Source: Earliella scabrosa
Taxonomy: Eukaryota > Basidiomycota > Agaricomycetes > Polyporales > Polyporaceae
Assembly: GCA_022605405.1 (NCBI GenBank)
Contig: JABYQQ010000006.1
Location: 1,488,001-1,552,000, forward strand
Direction: 5' to 3'
Length of the DNA stretch: 64,000 bases
Part shown: positions 20,915 to 33,200 of the stretch, in pieces
Layout: every line of letters starts with the position of its first letter
How positions within the stretch are numbered: position 1 is the stretch's first letter
The notes under the pieces: generated by a model
Seen by the model: only the letters and a program-made list of their open reading frames with translations
Database searches by the model: none
Told to the model about the DNA's origin: nothing
Translations under genes and position numbers: made by a program

Positions 20915-22283
20915 TCAATCCGACGTTAGGTCGATGACTTCGCCTGGGTCGAAGGTCGGTCTCGCGCGAGGCTCCCGCTTGACGATCGGCTTCCGCTATA
21001 ATACCAATACCACACACGGTCAACCGGGTCTCAGGGAAACAACTCTGGATGCCACTCACATCCACGACCTCTTCGTCGTCGCTCAGCTCAATCACGTCCC
21101 CATCCGACTCGGTCCCCTGTTCCCGCTTGACCGATTTCCTCTCTCTCTTCACACGCGCAGGGCTCGTGCCGCTACTCCGACCGTCGGCCTCTCGCCCAGA
21201 CGCTATCGGCGCGCGAGTCTTCGTCTTCCTACGCGTACTCGGGCCCGCCTCCCCGTCTGCCGCAGCGTCATGCGCAGGCATGATACCTTGCGCCTGCAAG
21301 ATAGCTGCATGCGCCCAATATAAGAACGACCCATCCCCGTGAAGGATCGCGCACACGGATGAAGGCCACTCACCTGCAGGCCTATACCGGAACACGAACG
21401 TGACGAACGGGCCCGCCCGCTTGTCGATCGGCGTCGTATGCACCTTGTCGTGCCTCTTGGGGTATCGCTGTGGGCCACCCAACCTGTTCAATCATAACAG
21501 AATCGCACGCGAGCGTGAGCACAAGATGGACAGGGATGGCGGGGACTGAGAGAGTACGCACGCTACGCAGTGCGCGCCGGCCTTCTTGCTGCGCTCGTGC
21601 ACGCTCGACACGCCCGTGAATGCCTGGGGTTTGAACTTTGCTGTACGCACTTGCGGGCGGACGTGGACGACCTTGAGCTCGATCGTGCCGAGCTTCTCCG
21701 ACACGCCGCCTGACCAGAGCGTCTCGTCGTCGTCTGAGGAGCACAGACCGAGAGGCGTATGGGAGCGAGTGATACCGACGGAAATCAAGTGGTAGGGGCG
21801 AGGGTGTTTGGCAAAGCACTGAACTTTGAGGGAGAATGAAAGTTGACATAGGAGGTCAACGCACCGGTAGTCTGCAGCGCTGCAAACTGGAACGGTCTGT
21901 AGGTGCCCGGCGTGTCTGTCGACAATCCCAAACGCTTTCCCAATACGCCTGGATTACAGTGGGTCTTGCCCGCGGGGGTACCGTCGACCAATACCTTCAT
22001 GCTCGTGTGGTGGCCCGAAGCGCCATTGTGGTCCTTCCATTGAACGGAGAATTGCTACGAGAAGACCCCAGTTCAGCGACATGCGTCTGAGTCGCATACA
22101 GCAATGCAAGTGAAGTATACAGTATAGGATGGGATGGGTGTACGGAGATGTGCTTACCTTGCCGCTCTCGCTCGGGATATAGCATGTTATTGTCTTGCCG
22201 TCTCCATCCACCTGGATATCGTACTCTGGCAGTGGTTGTTGCTGGCTGTCCGCGATCCAGACCTCGTAGCCTCGGTGTAACAT
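20915..22283 (-). CDS. DUF7918 family protein with C-terminal SUMO-type motifs, 307 aa (copy 1, dispersed)
   Basis: Six exons: 22283-22158, 22054-21865, 21733-21562, 21483-21374, 21304-21060, 20995-20915. The DUF7918 domain fills the first four exons: YEVWI, LPEYDIQ, CYIPSESGK, QFSVQWKDH, VHERSKKAGAH and VFRYRPA. The tail (exons 5-6) begins ILQAQGIMP and is disordered, with basic and acidic patches. It has VKRE three times (two in exon 5; K287 in exon 6), DVIELSDDEE in exon 5 and VIDLTSD as the extreme C-terminus (301-307). VIDLT next to acidic residues is a classic SUMO-interacting motif and VKxE a SUMO-acceptor consensus; their use here is inferred. DUF7918 itself has no known function. This copy is 24 kb from the tandem array at 46.5-56 kb and in the opposite orientation. 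Confidence 0.88.
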
Positions 22284-22539
22284 GATGGAATTGAGATGGT
22301 GAAGGTATGTTTGGAGACACAGGAGAGATGATGGTCAGGAGAGAAACAAGAGCGGGCCCCGGAAGTACACGGGAAAACATCGGAAAGGAGACTTGCAACG
22401 CGTTGCGTCACGCGTTTCTAGTACAACTTTCTACAGACGCGTCAGGCGCCGGAAGGCATGGTATACGTTTGTATGCTACAGAATCCGAAGGACAGAAGTA
22501 AAATCCAGATCGTCCACGTAATCCTACACTGACTGCCCT

Positions 22540-23747
22540 TCAGTCGACCTCGCTCGTGCTCCCGCCATCGCTGCTAGTCGTCGGTCCCTTCTCCTGCACC
22601 GACTCTCCATCCTCAGCAGGCTCGATGACCACGCACCAGATGATCCGCCCCCACGCCCGCTCATCAGTCCGCTCCTCCTTCTTCAGCCGCTCACAGCACA
22701 CAAAACGCACAGGCTGGCCGTCCCAGTACTTCGTCATCTCGATGGAGATCCCACCCGGCAGTCGCAGCATGATCCCGTCAGGGCTGAACGTGAGGAAGTC
22801 GTAGCAGAAGTCCGTCGTGATCAAGTCCTGTACGCCATATTGATCTCAGGTGAGTGACACCTCTGATACACGCTTAAGTATGGACACACCTCAGGGCCGA
22901 ACACGACCTCCTGCCTCCGGAGCGCGTTCGTGAAGAACGCCCGGCGTTTCGAAGGGGTCTCCTTCGTCTTTCCACTCTTCCCACTGCCGGTCGTCGCGGT
23001 TGGCGATGTACGGAGCTGCGTTGTATCGTCGCCGATGGGCTCCTTCGGAGGGAATGCGGGCGCAGAACTCCCCGACTCAAGGCGTCTGTGCTCGAAGTAT
23101 GGCATGGTCGCGATGAGAGGCGAGAGGGCCCATGGCTTCCTCTTAGATGCGAGATCATGCTCCAAGGTCGGGTCGATGAAGCTGGGGGGATGGCAGTCAG
23201 CAGTCAGTTGTATGCGTGGAATTCAAACACTAGCAACACGTCGTCGTGGAGACTCCGGTTACGGGAGGGACGGTCAAAGGTACGCCATCCATCGCACTTG
23301 TTCATGAGGCGAATGTACGCAATGATTGACCGCGCAAAGAAGGGTGTTATCAGAAAGGATTAGAGGACGGTCTCACTTCATGAACTTCACAGCGACGCTG
23401 AACACCCATGGAAGCTTCAATGACCGGTCAAATACATTGCCGAACAGCAGATCGTCCGCTGTGTACTCGCGCAAGAACCGGCCTAGGACACAACAATGAG
23501 CATATCCTGCAGCTGCTCGACGATGGTACAACGCACCTTGCATCTGGATGCTCCAAGTCACTCCGCTCCGCTTGCGGAAGTACTCGCTGTCCCGAACCTT
23601 GCCCTCCTCGTCTGCGAAGCCCTTTATGTACACCGCGAGCTGGCCCTCAAACACGTCCGAGTTGACCTGTACGGGGGTATTGGTATTGGCGTGTATGGGC
23701 ACAAGGTCGTTGAGGGACGGCCCGGCGAGGATGCGGAGACGCGGCAT
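22540..23747 (-). CDS. DUF1769 (UPF0590-type) fungal protein, 298 aa
   Basis: Four exons: 23747-23537, 23482-23377, 23181-22890, 22827-22540. The features of the DUF1769 family are in order: VFEGQLAVYIKGF near residue 35, YFRKRS and QGRFLREYTADDLLFGN-FDR near 70-90, KRKPWALSPLIATMP near 120, a low-complexity Ser/Thr/Lys insert, then FTNALRRQEVVFGPEDL and a beta-rich C-terminus ending in an acidic, disordered tail. The family is conserved in ascomycetes and basidiomycetes and has no established activity. No signal peptide or membrane span, so probably cytosolic. It is codirectional with the DUF7918 gene 256 bp downstream; no functional link is evident. Confidence 0.88.
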
Positions 23748-24581
23748 CGTGTTGAGTATATGCGTGGGTGGAAGAGCGGCGTGCGGGGTGTTGTCTTGTC
23801 GTCTTGTTGTAACACTCCTGTTGAGCGGTTCCGGTCACAGATTGCAGGTATGCGCGTCGTCACTTCCGGGTGAAGGGTATAACGAGTGGCAAGAGGAGGA
23901 TATAGGAGACGTAGACCGGCTACGTACGCTCAGAGAAGGGGTTATAAGGTGGGAGACACGATGGCCGGCGCAACCGTTTGGGGGAGCGTGTGGCGGTCTC
24001 TGCCCCGCGTTGGAAGGGCTCGGCATCTGCCGGGCGTACTGGACACTCTAAATCTGGCAGTGGCTCGTTGTGGTTCGTCCAATGACGACACGCAGCCAAC
24101 ACACAGCTCTCGACGCCCAGTCACACGCCCGCTGCGCACGCCCGCACGGCCTGCCGTGCGTGAACTTGAGGGTGAAGCTTTGAAGCTTGGCTTGAAGGCA
24201 CGACTGCGCGAGAACGAAGACGTGAGAGCTGAAAGCAGGGAAGCAGCTGGACGGGCATCTCGGGTGGCACCCCGGGGCCGTCTGACAGAGTTTGAGTCTA
24301 AAGTCATCTGCAGCTTGGTTGGTAGGAGAACGGATCGACTACTCGATACTCTCGGAGGACGTAGTACTTTAGCAAGGTTCATAGACAGAAGCTCAAGCAC
24401 GTACACTAAGTACTCTCGATCGCGATACTACACAGTGGCATGGGAGCATGAATCAAGAAGATGACTGGGCGGGGTGGAACAAGGTGAAGTCCAAGATACC
24501 TCTATGTATTACATTAGAGACACGTCGCTGAGATGTCAGCATTACCCATGGCTGTAAATCGTATCTTATATGAAACACATA
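23748..24581. other. Intergenic region
   Basis: Upstream of the DUF1769 gene and downstream of the gene ending at 24582. Overlapping frames of about 150-190 codons exist on both strands, but neither has a signature and the plus-strand one lacks an ATG at its start. Confidence 0.5.
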
Positions 24582-26425
24582 TCATGGCTTGGGGATCCGA
24601 ACAGACTCCCGAGACGGCGAGCGGCTTCCACCTCGCACGCTCCGAGTCGTCTTCCGCGTCTTCTGCTTCCGCTTTTTGAGACCGAGCCTTTGAGCTACCC
24701 GAGCAGTGAGTGTCCGCAGGAAACGGCTCAGCCTGCTGAACAGTTCCGTATCCCGACGCTTAGGCAGAGCTTCAGAGCCCAAGGCAACCACAGAGGCCGA
24801 CCCCGAGCGGCCGGCGTACGTCTTGATGTCCGCCCGTTTCCCCGTGGCCTCGGATTCCTCACCTACACCACACCGGTGAGCAAGACGATGCACCCTTTGT
24901 GACAGCGCCGGATACATACCTGGATGAGGACCCACACGGAGTCCACTCTTAGTGCTGGCCCGTTTATGTAGCTTGGAAGGACGGCTCCTCGTTGGCGTCA
25001 ACGGCACTCCGAACTCATCCATACGCGTATGCGCCGAGTGGTGGGACTTGACGCGCCGGAGCTTGTTCGGCGACCGAGGTATCGACGCCGCCATCGACGG
25101 AACGGTGTTCGTCGACTGGCGCGACCGGACACGGATCATGCTCGCGCTCAGGCTCAGGCGACGCTCGCTCCCCTCCCGCTCCGGCTGCGAGTCCGGGCGC
25201 GGCTCGGGCGTGAGCATGCGCGAGGACGCGTCGCGCTGTTTTGCTTTCTGTACAAGCCTGGGGGGACGAAGGGTGGGTTAAAAGGGACATGAAGGAAAAA
25301 GACAATACACGCACTGCATGACCACGTCCCTCTCCTCCGAGAACCCTCGGGGGTCCGGCACCGCCTCGGGATCAAGCTCCTCCAGGTCGCACCAGAGGTC
25401 AACCAGCGGCACCTCGTCCCAGTCCACCTCAGTTCCCAGCACAAGCTTGCTCGTGCTCGGCGACTCCAGGTTCAGCGCAATCGACGAGGCACTCGACGTT
25501 GTCGAGTAGACGCTCATAGAGTCCATCGTCTCACCCCGGCGCGTCTTTGGCCTCCCTCTGTCGCTGTCGAATAGCGCGCTGGGAGGGGCGGACGTCTCGG
25601 TGCGGCTGCTCGTGATGTCCGACGCAGGGGTGGTGATCCTTGGCGGTCGAGGACCATTGACGGAGAAGTCCTGCGACGACGGAGTCCCCGAGGGCACGGG
25701 TGCGAGCGCGAGATCGGCGAGTGCGCTGAGAGTCGGGCTCGCTGTCCCACTCCGGTCTGGCCCCATACGTGCAAAGGCAAAGTCGGCTTCAGCGCGGGGA
25801 GACGCTGCGGGGCTCCGGAAGGTCAGGGAGGTTGCGTCCGAGGTCACGGACGGGAGGTATGTGTGAGGATCTGCGTTCGCAGAGCTCATGGAGCTGCTTG
25901 ATGCTAGTTTCCGAGCCGAAACTATGCGTGAGCACTGGTCTCCAGAGAGTGTCCATAGAGGTGTTTGGTCCAGGAAGTATGGCTGGTGGAGGACACGGAC
26001 GAATGCCTCCATGGAGGGCCGATGGCAATAGTCGGAGAATGGGAAGGGCGGGGAAGCTCTCACAGGGACGCTTGTCTTCGAGTGAGATGGAGCGGGGAAG
26101 ATGGGTATGCAGTCGTTGCGACAGGGCGAGCGTCCGAGCTGAGTGTGGCGGCCGACGAACGACACCCGGTAGGCGCGCCACCCTCGGGCGTCTGGGGAAG
26201 CGGGGATCTGCACCTCCTGCACGAGCGCATGAGAGTGCGCTCTCTCCCGAGCTGACAGGATAGACGTACCTTTTCGACCAGCGCGACATACCTCTGCGTC
26301 CCCAGCGCCCTCGCCACTGCCAGTATTGGTGAGTCCACATATCCCGCCACCATCGCCCTCGCGTTCACCCGGAGCACGACGTACGCCCCGACGAGACTCG
26401 GAGCTCCAGATTCGGCCATCGACAT
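24582..26425 (-). CDS. Ser/Pro-rich basidiomycete protein of unknown function, about 558 aa
   Basis: Four exons: 26425-26270, 26216-25315, 25257-24920, 24862-24582. The first 150 residues look folded (LVGAYVVLRVNARAMVAGYV, then RVSFVGRHTQLG and TPLWTLSGDQCSRIVSAR). The middle is a low-complexity Ser/Thr/Pro/Ala region with an acidic segment (DWDEVPLVDLWCDLEELDPE). The C-terminus is strongly basic with RLGLKKRKQKTRKTTR and many SP/TP sites. Not recognised as any named family. The profile (short ordered head, phosphorylatable disordered body, basic tail) would fit a nuclear or cytoskeletal regulator, but that is speculation. The last intron (24919-24863, 57 nt) is a multiple of three, so a retained-intron isoform would also stay open. 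Confidence 0.6.
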
Positions 26426-27852
26426 CAGTAAGAGATGAGAAGAGGAGAGTGAAGGAAGAGATCGGTTCAGCTCTACCGCACCGCCGTCGAGGTCTTCATA
26501 AGGGCCCGCGTACGGTCCTTGTGGTGGGAGAAGAAGCGCAAGGGACGAGCACGACGCACGACGCAGGGAGCGGTGCGCGTTGCAGACGCGTGTTAGCCGG
26601 CTTCGCTGCTTCGTGCCCTGCCGCAGACGCCCGTCAGACAACAAAGCAGCAACACAAGGTGGCAAGGTCGTTAGGGGAGAGAGATGGCTTCGCAGGCTCT
26701 GGAGGAGAACACATTTTGTCCATCGGATGCACTGCAGTGTCCTCGGGATACGAACAGTTGGAAGAGAGCTGTGCTGACACAGTGCAAGCAATCCCGAGCC
26801 CTCCGAGGACAGCCACCACGCGAGCGGCAGGCCGGCCCGGGGGCATGGCCCGCCCCTTCATGCTCTCTTTCAACACCTTGCCTGAGGGTACGCCTGAGGC
26901 AAGTCGCCAAAAGAGAAAATGAAGGGGAAGGTAGAAGTGGCCAGAAGAAAGAAATACGGCCAAGGTAGGGGCAAAAGGGGATGGGGATGAAAGCGAGGGA
27001 AGAAGAAACAAACGACGGACGTGCAGAGAAGGAAAACCGAGTCCAGAGATGGAGAAATTCCTTTCACTCCCCTTCTTCCATCCCGCAACCTAAGGCAGAG
27101 ACAGGCAGGACCCGGCGTGGCGACGCGGTGGGTCAGAGTATCATAGAGGTTCTGCGTGACCATGTCAGCCGCCACCACATCACCGTGAAGAAGTGGCGTA
27201 CTCACAAGAAGTCGAGTGTTTCGTCACGGGCTCGTGAAGGCCCTGCACAAGCCACTGTCGCCACAGCAGCAAATGCAAGCGAGGCTGGTCTCAAGCCACA
27301 AGCCGCGACAGCACGACAGCAGCAAGCGGCGAGTCCACCCCCCGCCCAGGTTACGCCCAGCCGCATGCATAAAGCACACGGAAGCTGCCGATAGGCACAC
27401 GGATGTGACCCTCGTACAGCTCTTGCTGAGCAGCCACAGACGCCTCCCGAGGACGGGGGCAAGCCGCATCGCGTCCTCGAAACGAGTCGGACGTTGTCCG
27501 AAATATCCTGGGTAGAGTGAGGATATATAAGCGGGAGGGATGGTGCAGGAATGGAGGATAGTAGACTTGCCTCAATCTTGGAGGTGAGGATGGAATGATA
27601 TGAAGACAAGAATGGACGAAAGCAGCGCCCGGGGGACCATCCCTTTATACTATGGCGGCGGGGCATGAGGGGAGGTCAGCCTCACGAGCCGCGCCACGCC
27701 GCTCAGAGGCCAACACATCAAAATGCCTGGGCGTCATCACCACCTCCAGTTGGTACTGAGCCGCAGCGAGGGCATTTGTCAGAATATTGAACCGTTCGCG
27801 AGCGAGCACACCGAATGAGCGCGAGGTGCCATGGCGTTGGCATCAATTAGGA
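26426..27852. other. Intergenic region with an isolated TATA box
   Basis: Holds the promoter of the gene starting at 26425 and the 3' end of the gene ending at 27853. A plus-strand TATATAAGCGGG lies near 27523, but no convincing coding sequence follows. A minus-strand frame at 26634-27011 contains a short hydrophobic stretch only. Confidence 0.45.
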
Positions 27853-29086
27853 TTACTGAGGTAAGCTATATCTTGACTCCAAGCCTTCGTAGAGACGGTC
27901 CCTAATGATCCATGGCGAGTCGTACCACATACGCTTCTGGAACACCAAGTATTCGACAACAGGCTTAGGCTTGGTCTCGCCGACACGAGCGCCAGTCTTT
28001 TGGGAGTAGGTCTCCACGCTCTGCAGACAGAAGTTGAGAACCTGGATCGAACTGGTGACAAATGGAGACGTACCTGCAACGTGTCGAACCTGACAAGGGC
28101 CTGGATGACGAGACGACTGCCCATACGAGGCGCCTTCACGCCATAGTACGCTTCGAGCGCGCGTATGCTCACCACCCTACACGGTGTCCGCTCTCCATGG
28201 AACTTCCACACGTTCACATAGCGAGGATCCTGAGAACGTATGAGTCTGGTGTATGCCAGCTGCTGCTCCCCCGCGGTCAGGGACTTGATGGCCTTCTCGT
28301 CACGACTGTGGCGACATGAGCCAACTTGTGACATACATAGAACAGTAGACTCACGCCGCAACTGCCTCGTTCACCTGCTTGTAAGCCTCGAGAGCCGCCC
28401 GACGGAATGGTGCCAGCCACGCCTTCTCGCTTGTTGACTGAGTAGCGAAGAGCTGCCAAGACCAAGCAGAATCGACTTTAACACCAGGTACTGACCGCTC
28501 CTTCGCTATCCGGTACATACTATTGCAGCGTCCGCAATGAGCATCCATCGAGGCAATGGTGTACGAATGCAACACGTACGCCCGAATATTGAAGAACCAA
28601 TTGCGCTGCGTCTGTATGATAGCCCTCAGATGGTCCAGGATTCCGGCGCCTTGCTTATAAGACCTCCAGGTAGGCACATGCAGATCTGCATGTTGATGAC
28701 CATTGGCATGACCCAGTCAACGCCATTGAGGGTGAATACTCACCAAGCAGCTCAAGAGGTGCTGAGGACACGTCCACCTCATTCATCTCCGTCATTCGCT
28801 GTAGGGTTTCTAGCGCTTGGAGCTCATCCTCGATCGTCCTCTCTTTCGCCTTCTCCTCAACGACAGCAGCCTTTGGGGTCTTCGCTTTCCCGGCCTTCCG
28901 AGAGGTCGCAGGGGGTGCAGAGGCATGGACAGCAGGCTTTTCCTTGGTCTTCTGAGCAGCAGTCGGCGTAGAATAGCCTCTATGTTGGACAACCAGAGTA
29001 GCAGACCAGGTACGAGATAGAGAGGAAGGGCCCCCGGCGACGCGGCCGACGATGTCGAGACATCTTCGCGACGCGCGGAGGGACAT
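27853..29086 (-). CDS. Mitochondrial MBA1 / mL45-like (TIM44-fold) protein, 331 aa
   Basis: Six exons: 29086-28744, 28685-28580, 28519-28492 (28 nt), 28452-28355, 28305-28074, 28041-27853. The N-terminus (MSLRASRRCLDIVGRVAGG) is an Arg-rich, acid-free mitochondrial presequence, followed by an Ala/Lys/Pro linker. The C-terminal half has the TIM44-like fold pattern: RALEAYYGVKAPRMGSRLV, LVIQALVRFDTLQ, then VVEYLVFQKRMWYDSPW. In yeast, Mba1 tethers mitoribosomes to the inner membrane for co-translational insertion; metazoan mL45 is its ribosomal counterpart. The ATG at 29086 is used because the codon further upstream is GTG. It shares a 243-bp upstream region with the divergent MIX17 gene. Confidence 0.78.
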
Positions 29087-29329
29087 GGTCACCGTGTCAA
29101 GCAGTGAGCAGAGTCTCAGCGCGCCGGACGTTTCCGGACAATTCTGCAGACCCTAACCTTATTCTGCTGGGCTGGCCAATCAGGGCCAGGCGCTGACGCA
29201 CGGCGCACGTGGCCGTTCGGCCTGAATTTGTGCGCGTCGCTGTCGCCGAAGAGCTCCGTCTGCACTCTTGCTTGCACACCACCACCACTCTCGCTCTCGC
29301 TGCTCTCTCTGACCCCTTCTTTGCACGCT
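29087..29329. promoter_or_regulatory. Bidirectional promoter of two nuclear genes for mitochondrial proteins
   Basis: The only sequence between the ATG of the MBA1/mL45-like gene (29086, minus) and that of MIX17 (29330, plus). No TATA box is evident. CT-rich tracts lie just before the MIX17 ATG. Confidence 0.65.
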
Positions 29330-29971
29330 ATGGCTGTGAGTGCTCTCTTATGTTGTGAGGATCTGAGCTGACCTGGTATGTACTGTGCAGCGTCAGTCTC
29401 GCTCTCGCGCTGCCCCTGCTGCTCGCCCAGCTCCTGCTCCTGCACCCCAGCAGACTCGTGGCGCACACACTATGGCTGCTCCTCCGCCCAGCGCGGCTCA
29501 TCCTCCTGCGCACGCACCTCCAGTTCCGCCTCAAGCTCAAGCGGCTCAGTCCAAGGAGCCCGGTATGCTCGCACAGATGGCTGCCACTGCGGGTTCGGTC
29601 GCGGTCGGCTCGACCATCGGCCACGGTCTCTCGAACATGCTCTTTGGTAGCTCTCACTCTGCCCCCGCCGCCCCCGAAGCTCCGGCTCCTCCCGTGCAGC
29701 AGCAGTCGACATTTCAGCAGGGCATGAGCTGTGATTTCCAGGCAAAGGGTGAGTACTCGTGTGTCATCCGGTTGGCGCCCCGTGCTGACCAATGCTGGTT
29801 GACTGTGCGCAGAGTTCACGAAGTGCATGGAGACGGCGGACATTAACTCTTGCTCCTGGTTCCTCGAGCAGCTGAAGGCTGTGAGTACATCCATACTGTG
29901 TCCGTCTGAACGCCGGATCATCTGACGCCCTGCTCTCCCCACAGTGTCAAGCCGCGGCCGCCCGGTACTGA
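29330..29971 (+). CDS. MIX17: CHCH-domain mitochondrial intermembrane-space protein MIX17/CHCHD2, 152 aa
   Basis: Four exons: 29330-29335 (only ATG GCT, 6 nt), 29391-29748, 29813-29880 and 29945-29971. The N-terminus is Arg/Ala/Pro-rich like a mitochondrial targeting region. GSVAVGSTIGHGLSNMLFG is the conserved hydrophobic segment of the CHCHD2/CHCHD10/Mix17 family. The C-terminus has a twin CX9C motif: C116-C126 and C135-C145, which form two disulphides after import through the MIA40 pathway. The family works in the intermembrane space and affects respiratory chain function and cristae organisation. The stop follows YRY-like ending AAARY. Divergent from the MBA1/mL45-like gene. Confidence 0.92.
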
Positions 29972-32838
29972 GCTCGTCCGAATGCTTCTCTTCTGAGGTA
30001 TAGGGTGTTTAGGTTGTTCACAGCTAATGTAGCATTATGAACGCCACGCGATTCATAATACAATTCTCTCCGACATGTTCAATTATGTGTGAGAGCGTAC
30101 TGAACCCTGTTATCAAGACGACAGGCCGACGGCTCGATCCTTCCCGACAAGTGATAATGGATTGCAACCGCTTCCTTCGAGACGCCCCTTCCAGCGAACT
30201 GTCTACCAGAGGCGGTCTTCTAGTGCATATCCGAGCCGCCGAGCTGCATCCCGATTGGCGGAAGCAACTCAATTGCGACGGTGAGTTACTCTCAGGCTGT
30301 TTGACTCTGTGTGCTTGGGCGCGAGACCCTCGAAGAAGCCCGTAAGGTTTGCCTTCCTGAATGCTAGCCATCCCCGGTGCGACCACGGTAATGCACGGTA
30401 AGCGCATTGCTTCAAAGGACCTCGAGCGATATGTCTAGGCCTTGACAGCAGGGGTTGCCCTCTTTTTTCAACAGATTTCTGGAATCTGGAAGCTGCAACG
30501 CGACCAATATACCTGTCAGTGCCTCGCCGGATGCATGCGGTTGTACGTCAATGCTGCCTCGCATCTCGAACCAGCGATATTGCAAAACCTTCCACCGCAA
30601 GAACTCTGCAGCACCGAGGTGGTATTTCCTGACCGCTAGTGAGTAGGACAACCAATCACACTGTTCAGTTAGTGTTGGATGTTGAGTTCTGCGTCACTCC
30701 CTACAGCGAGCTTCCTAAGGTACAGCGGTATGACACGCCAAAGATAGCTCGCTTGTCGGTTGAACTGCGATGCTGCCGCCTCGAAGTTGCGACTCGGAGA
30801 GGTTCTGGGTACGGAGGCATTGCAGGTTGTGAGGTGCGCTTTGGGCTTTCGACGAAGCCCGTCGTCATTCAGATTGCTTCGACGTGGCGTGTGGGTTCTG
30901 GAAGCTAGAATCTGTGGTGACATAACCTGTAGGTCGCAATCAGCCTGAGCGATGGAAGGGTTAGCGAAAGAGGAGTTGGGCGAAGGGAGTGTATAGGGCG
31001 GTCATATTGCTCCATGACTGGCGCGAATGTGCGGTCCGTCCTCTAGGACTCAATATCCACATCGTCATGGTGCGAGATGAGTCACCGTTTCTCTTCAGTC
31101 TGTTCTGGTTTGTCCACAACCCTCTTCACGGAATTCGCCGGATAAGCGCCCTGACCTCTGGGAAGTTGGAACCGCATGGTAGCGGATCGGAGTCGTCTTA
31201 CTACATCTGCCTCTTACCCCCATGATACTCCTACAAAGATGCCCTCTGCCCAGTGCCAACCGTTGTCACGTCCTGGTATACTCCGTCTATCACCTCAAGC
31301 GGACCCAATTTGATGCAACCTGACCTGGTGGGAAGGGATTAAACGTCAGCTCGTCGCGCGAGGCAAGCAGAGAGGGAGCATGGACCCGTACGGTGCTTTG
31401 CGTGAGTTCATCAGTCTGGATGCTGCCTACTGCTATGTATCTGCGGCCATTGTCTACCTATAAGGTGCGTCGAGCGCAGCTGTCGCATGTGGCATGGGAA
31501 GAAACAGTCTTATTGTCAACGACGTGGTGGAGCATTGCCTGCGTCTGCGAAAGCTGACGACGACCGCCCTACCTCAGAGCCTCGCATAAGGTACGTAGAG
31601 TCCCATTGGGACGTTGCACGATCGCATGTAGTCAGCCGTTGACAAAGGGACGTACAGATGCAGCCCAAGTCTGCGCCATACGTATGTCGCTCCTCATTGA
31701 GTGGCCAAGCAAGGACGAGCTTCTTTTCGGCTTCCAAATGGGTACTAAGTGTGTACGTGCTTCGCTTCATATTCCACGGAACGTTCAATTGTTATGTGCG
31801 GCATGACAATTACGGCCCCGAACTCTATCTCTGCTTCCAGCCGTCCACCCACCACGACCGGGCCCCGACATCCGTCGCTCTTGCCGGGCGTTGCCGATTT
31901 GTATTACTCCCCCATAATGAACGGGAACCACTTGTCTTTCTCCGTCGAATGTTTGACGTGTTCCGTCGACCCCCACCAATCGCACGCAAGACGGTCATGC
32001 GAAATTGTTGAGTTGTTATGGCCGTCTCTGCTCTCGTCCTCGTGAGTATAGACTTTCTGTTCCGTAAGCTCGTCTGCTGTCGCTGCCGCGGTTGCCCCGA
32101 TCTTCCGTCACTGACACCATGATCGTCTCCCAGGTTGTCTGCTGTCTTCCGGCAACTCTCGTACGACCGCCGGCTGTCCTCGTGTTCCTGAAAATTGAAC
32201 TGCAAGCGGGCAAACCGTCTGACGACGTCCCCCAATCCACATCCGTCGTTCCTCACTCTATCCAATGCCGGATGAGTGTTTGTGCTCAGTTCGTTCATCT
32301 GACCCGCTCACCGCCTACGCGAGACTGAACTGACATTCGCAGGTATCTACGCAGAGACACCGAGGTCTCGAAGCCGACCTTGGCAGTTTAGCGGCTCTTC
32401 GGACTGCTCGCCTCGTTGCTACTGAACGGCCTGATCAGCGACCCGCCTACTATGGTTTCTTCCCACGCCCTCCCTTGTGACCCAGAATATTTCCCGACCC
32501 CCGTCCCACTCGACAATACCGTCCGCGCCCACCACGACGGCGTGTACGACACGCACAAGACCCTTGGGCGCGACCGGAACCGTAATCTTGTCTTATCTCC
32601 GACACCTTCGCTCCCCGACACACCCTACCCAGCGGTCCGGAGTCCTCTTCAAGTGGCGCTTCCCTAGTAACTTTGCCCTCCGTTTCCAGACCGCTAGAAG
32701 ACAGGATTAGACGTACAGATGACGAGACTGGCCAGGTCGGCATTCTGGGGTGCATATTCTTTAAGTTCTCCCGCTACCGCCGTCCAACCGCCGGTCGCGC
32801 ATCCCCATGCGCTGTGCGACCCGGTTGTGCGTCGGGTC
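29972..32838. other. Gene-poor region
   Basis: Part of a 4.7-kb stretch without a recognisable gene. Many short frames on both strands, no family signature, no convincing exon chain. One minus-strand frame at about 32620-32450 starting ITVPVAPKGLVRVVHAVVV is coding-like and might belong with the exon at 32839. Confidence 0.5.
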
Positions 32839-33200
32839 TTACTTTCCGTCCACAGGCTTCTTACGTCGCAGCTCGATGATGAACTGGTGCTCAAAGCGTT
32901 GATGGGCGTCTGGCAATGTCGCCTCGACGTTGGTTCGGAGCGCCCGATCAGGAAGCCGTGAAATGAGTTTGGACGACATCGCCAGAGTACTCAACGGGGA
33001 CTCGAGGCAAGCGAGTCTTCGGAAGTAATCAAAGTCGCCCGGAATACAGGAACCTTTCGCGAACGTGAGTGCTTTCCATCCTGCCCGCTGGATATAGTAG
33101 CTGAAAAGTATTCGCAGAAGGTCGATCTTCTTGAAGACCTCCGCCGGCACGTAGTACGTTCCTTCATCCGTCGTCAAAGGGATGCAACATACTGAGGCCA
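32839..33200 (-). other. Unassigned exon-like open frame, about 115 codons
   Basis: The frame reads through GTYYVPAEVFKKIDLLRILF and RALRTNVEATLPDAHQRF with a balanced amino-acid mix that looks coding. It has no ATG and would need upstream exons; a frame at 33356-33745 (ending in a block with WVRELHACSGAWFYVVDCC) is a candidate, but frames could not be joined convincingly. Either an intron-rich gene I cannot model or a decayed one. Confidence 0.3.

Noticed and set aside
23886..24464. 192-codon plus-strand frame
   Set aside because: Begins with a non-ATG codon, overlaps an equally long antisense frame, and has no recognisable domain.
26634..27011. Minus-strand frame with a short signal-like hydrophobic stretch and a Cys-rich end
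   Set aside because: The cleavage context is poor, the frame is short, and nothing supports transcription.
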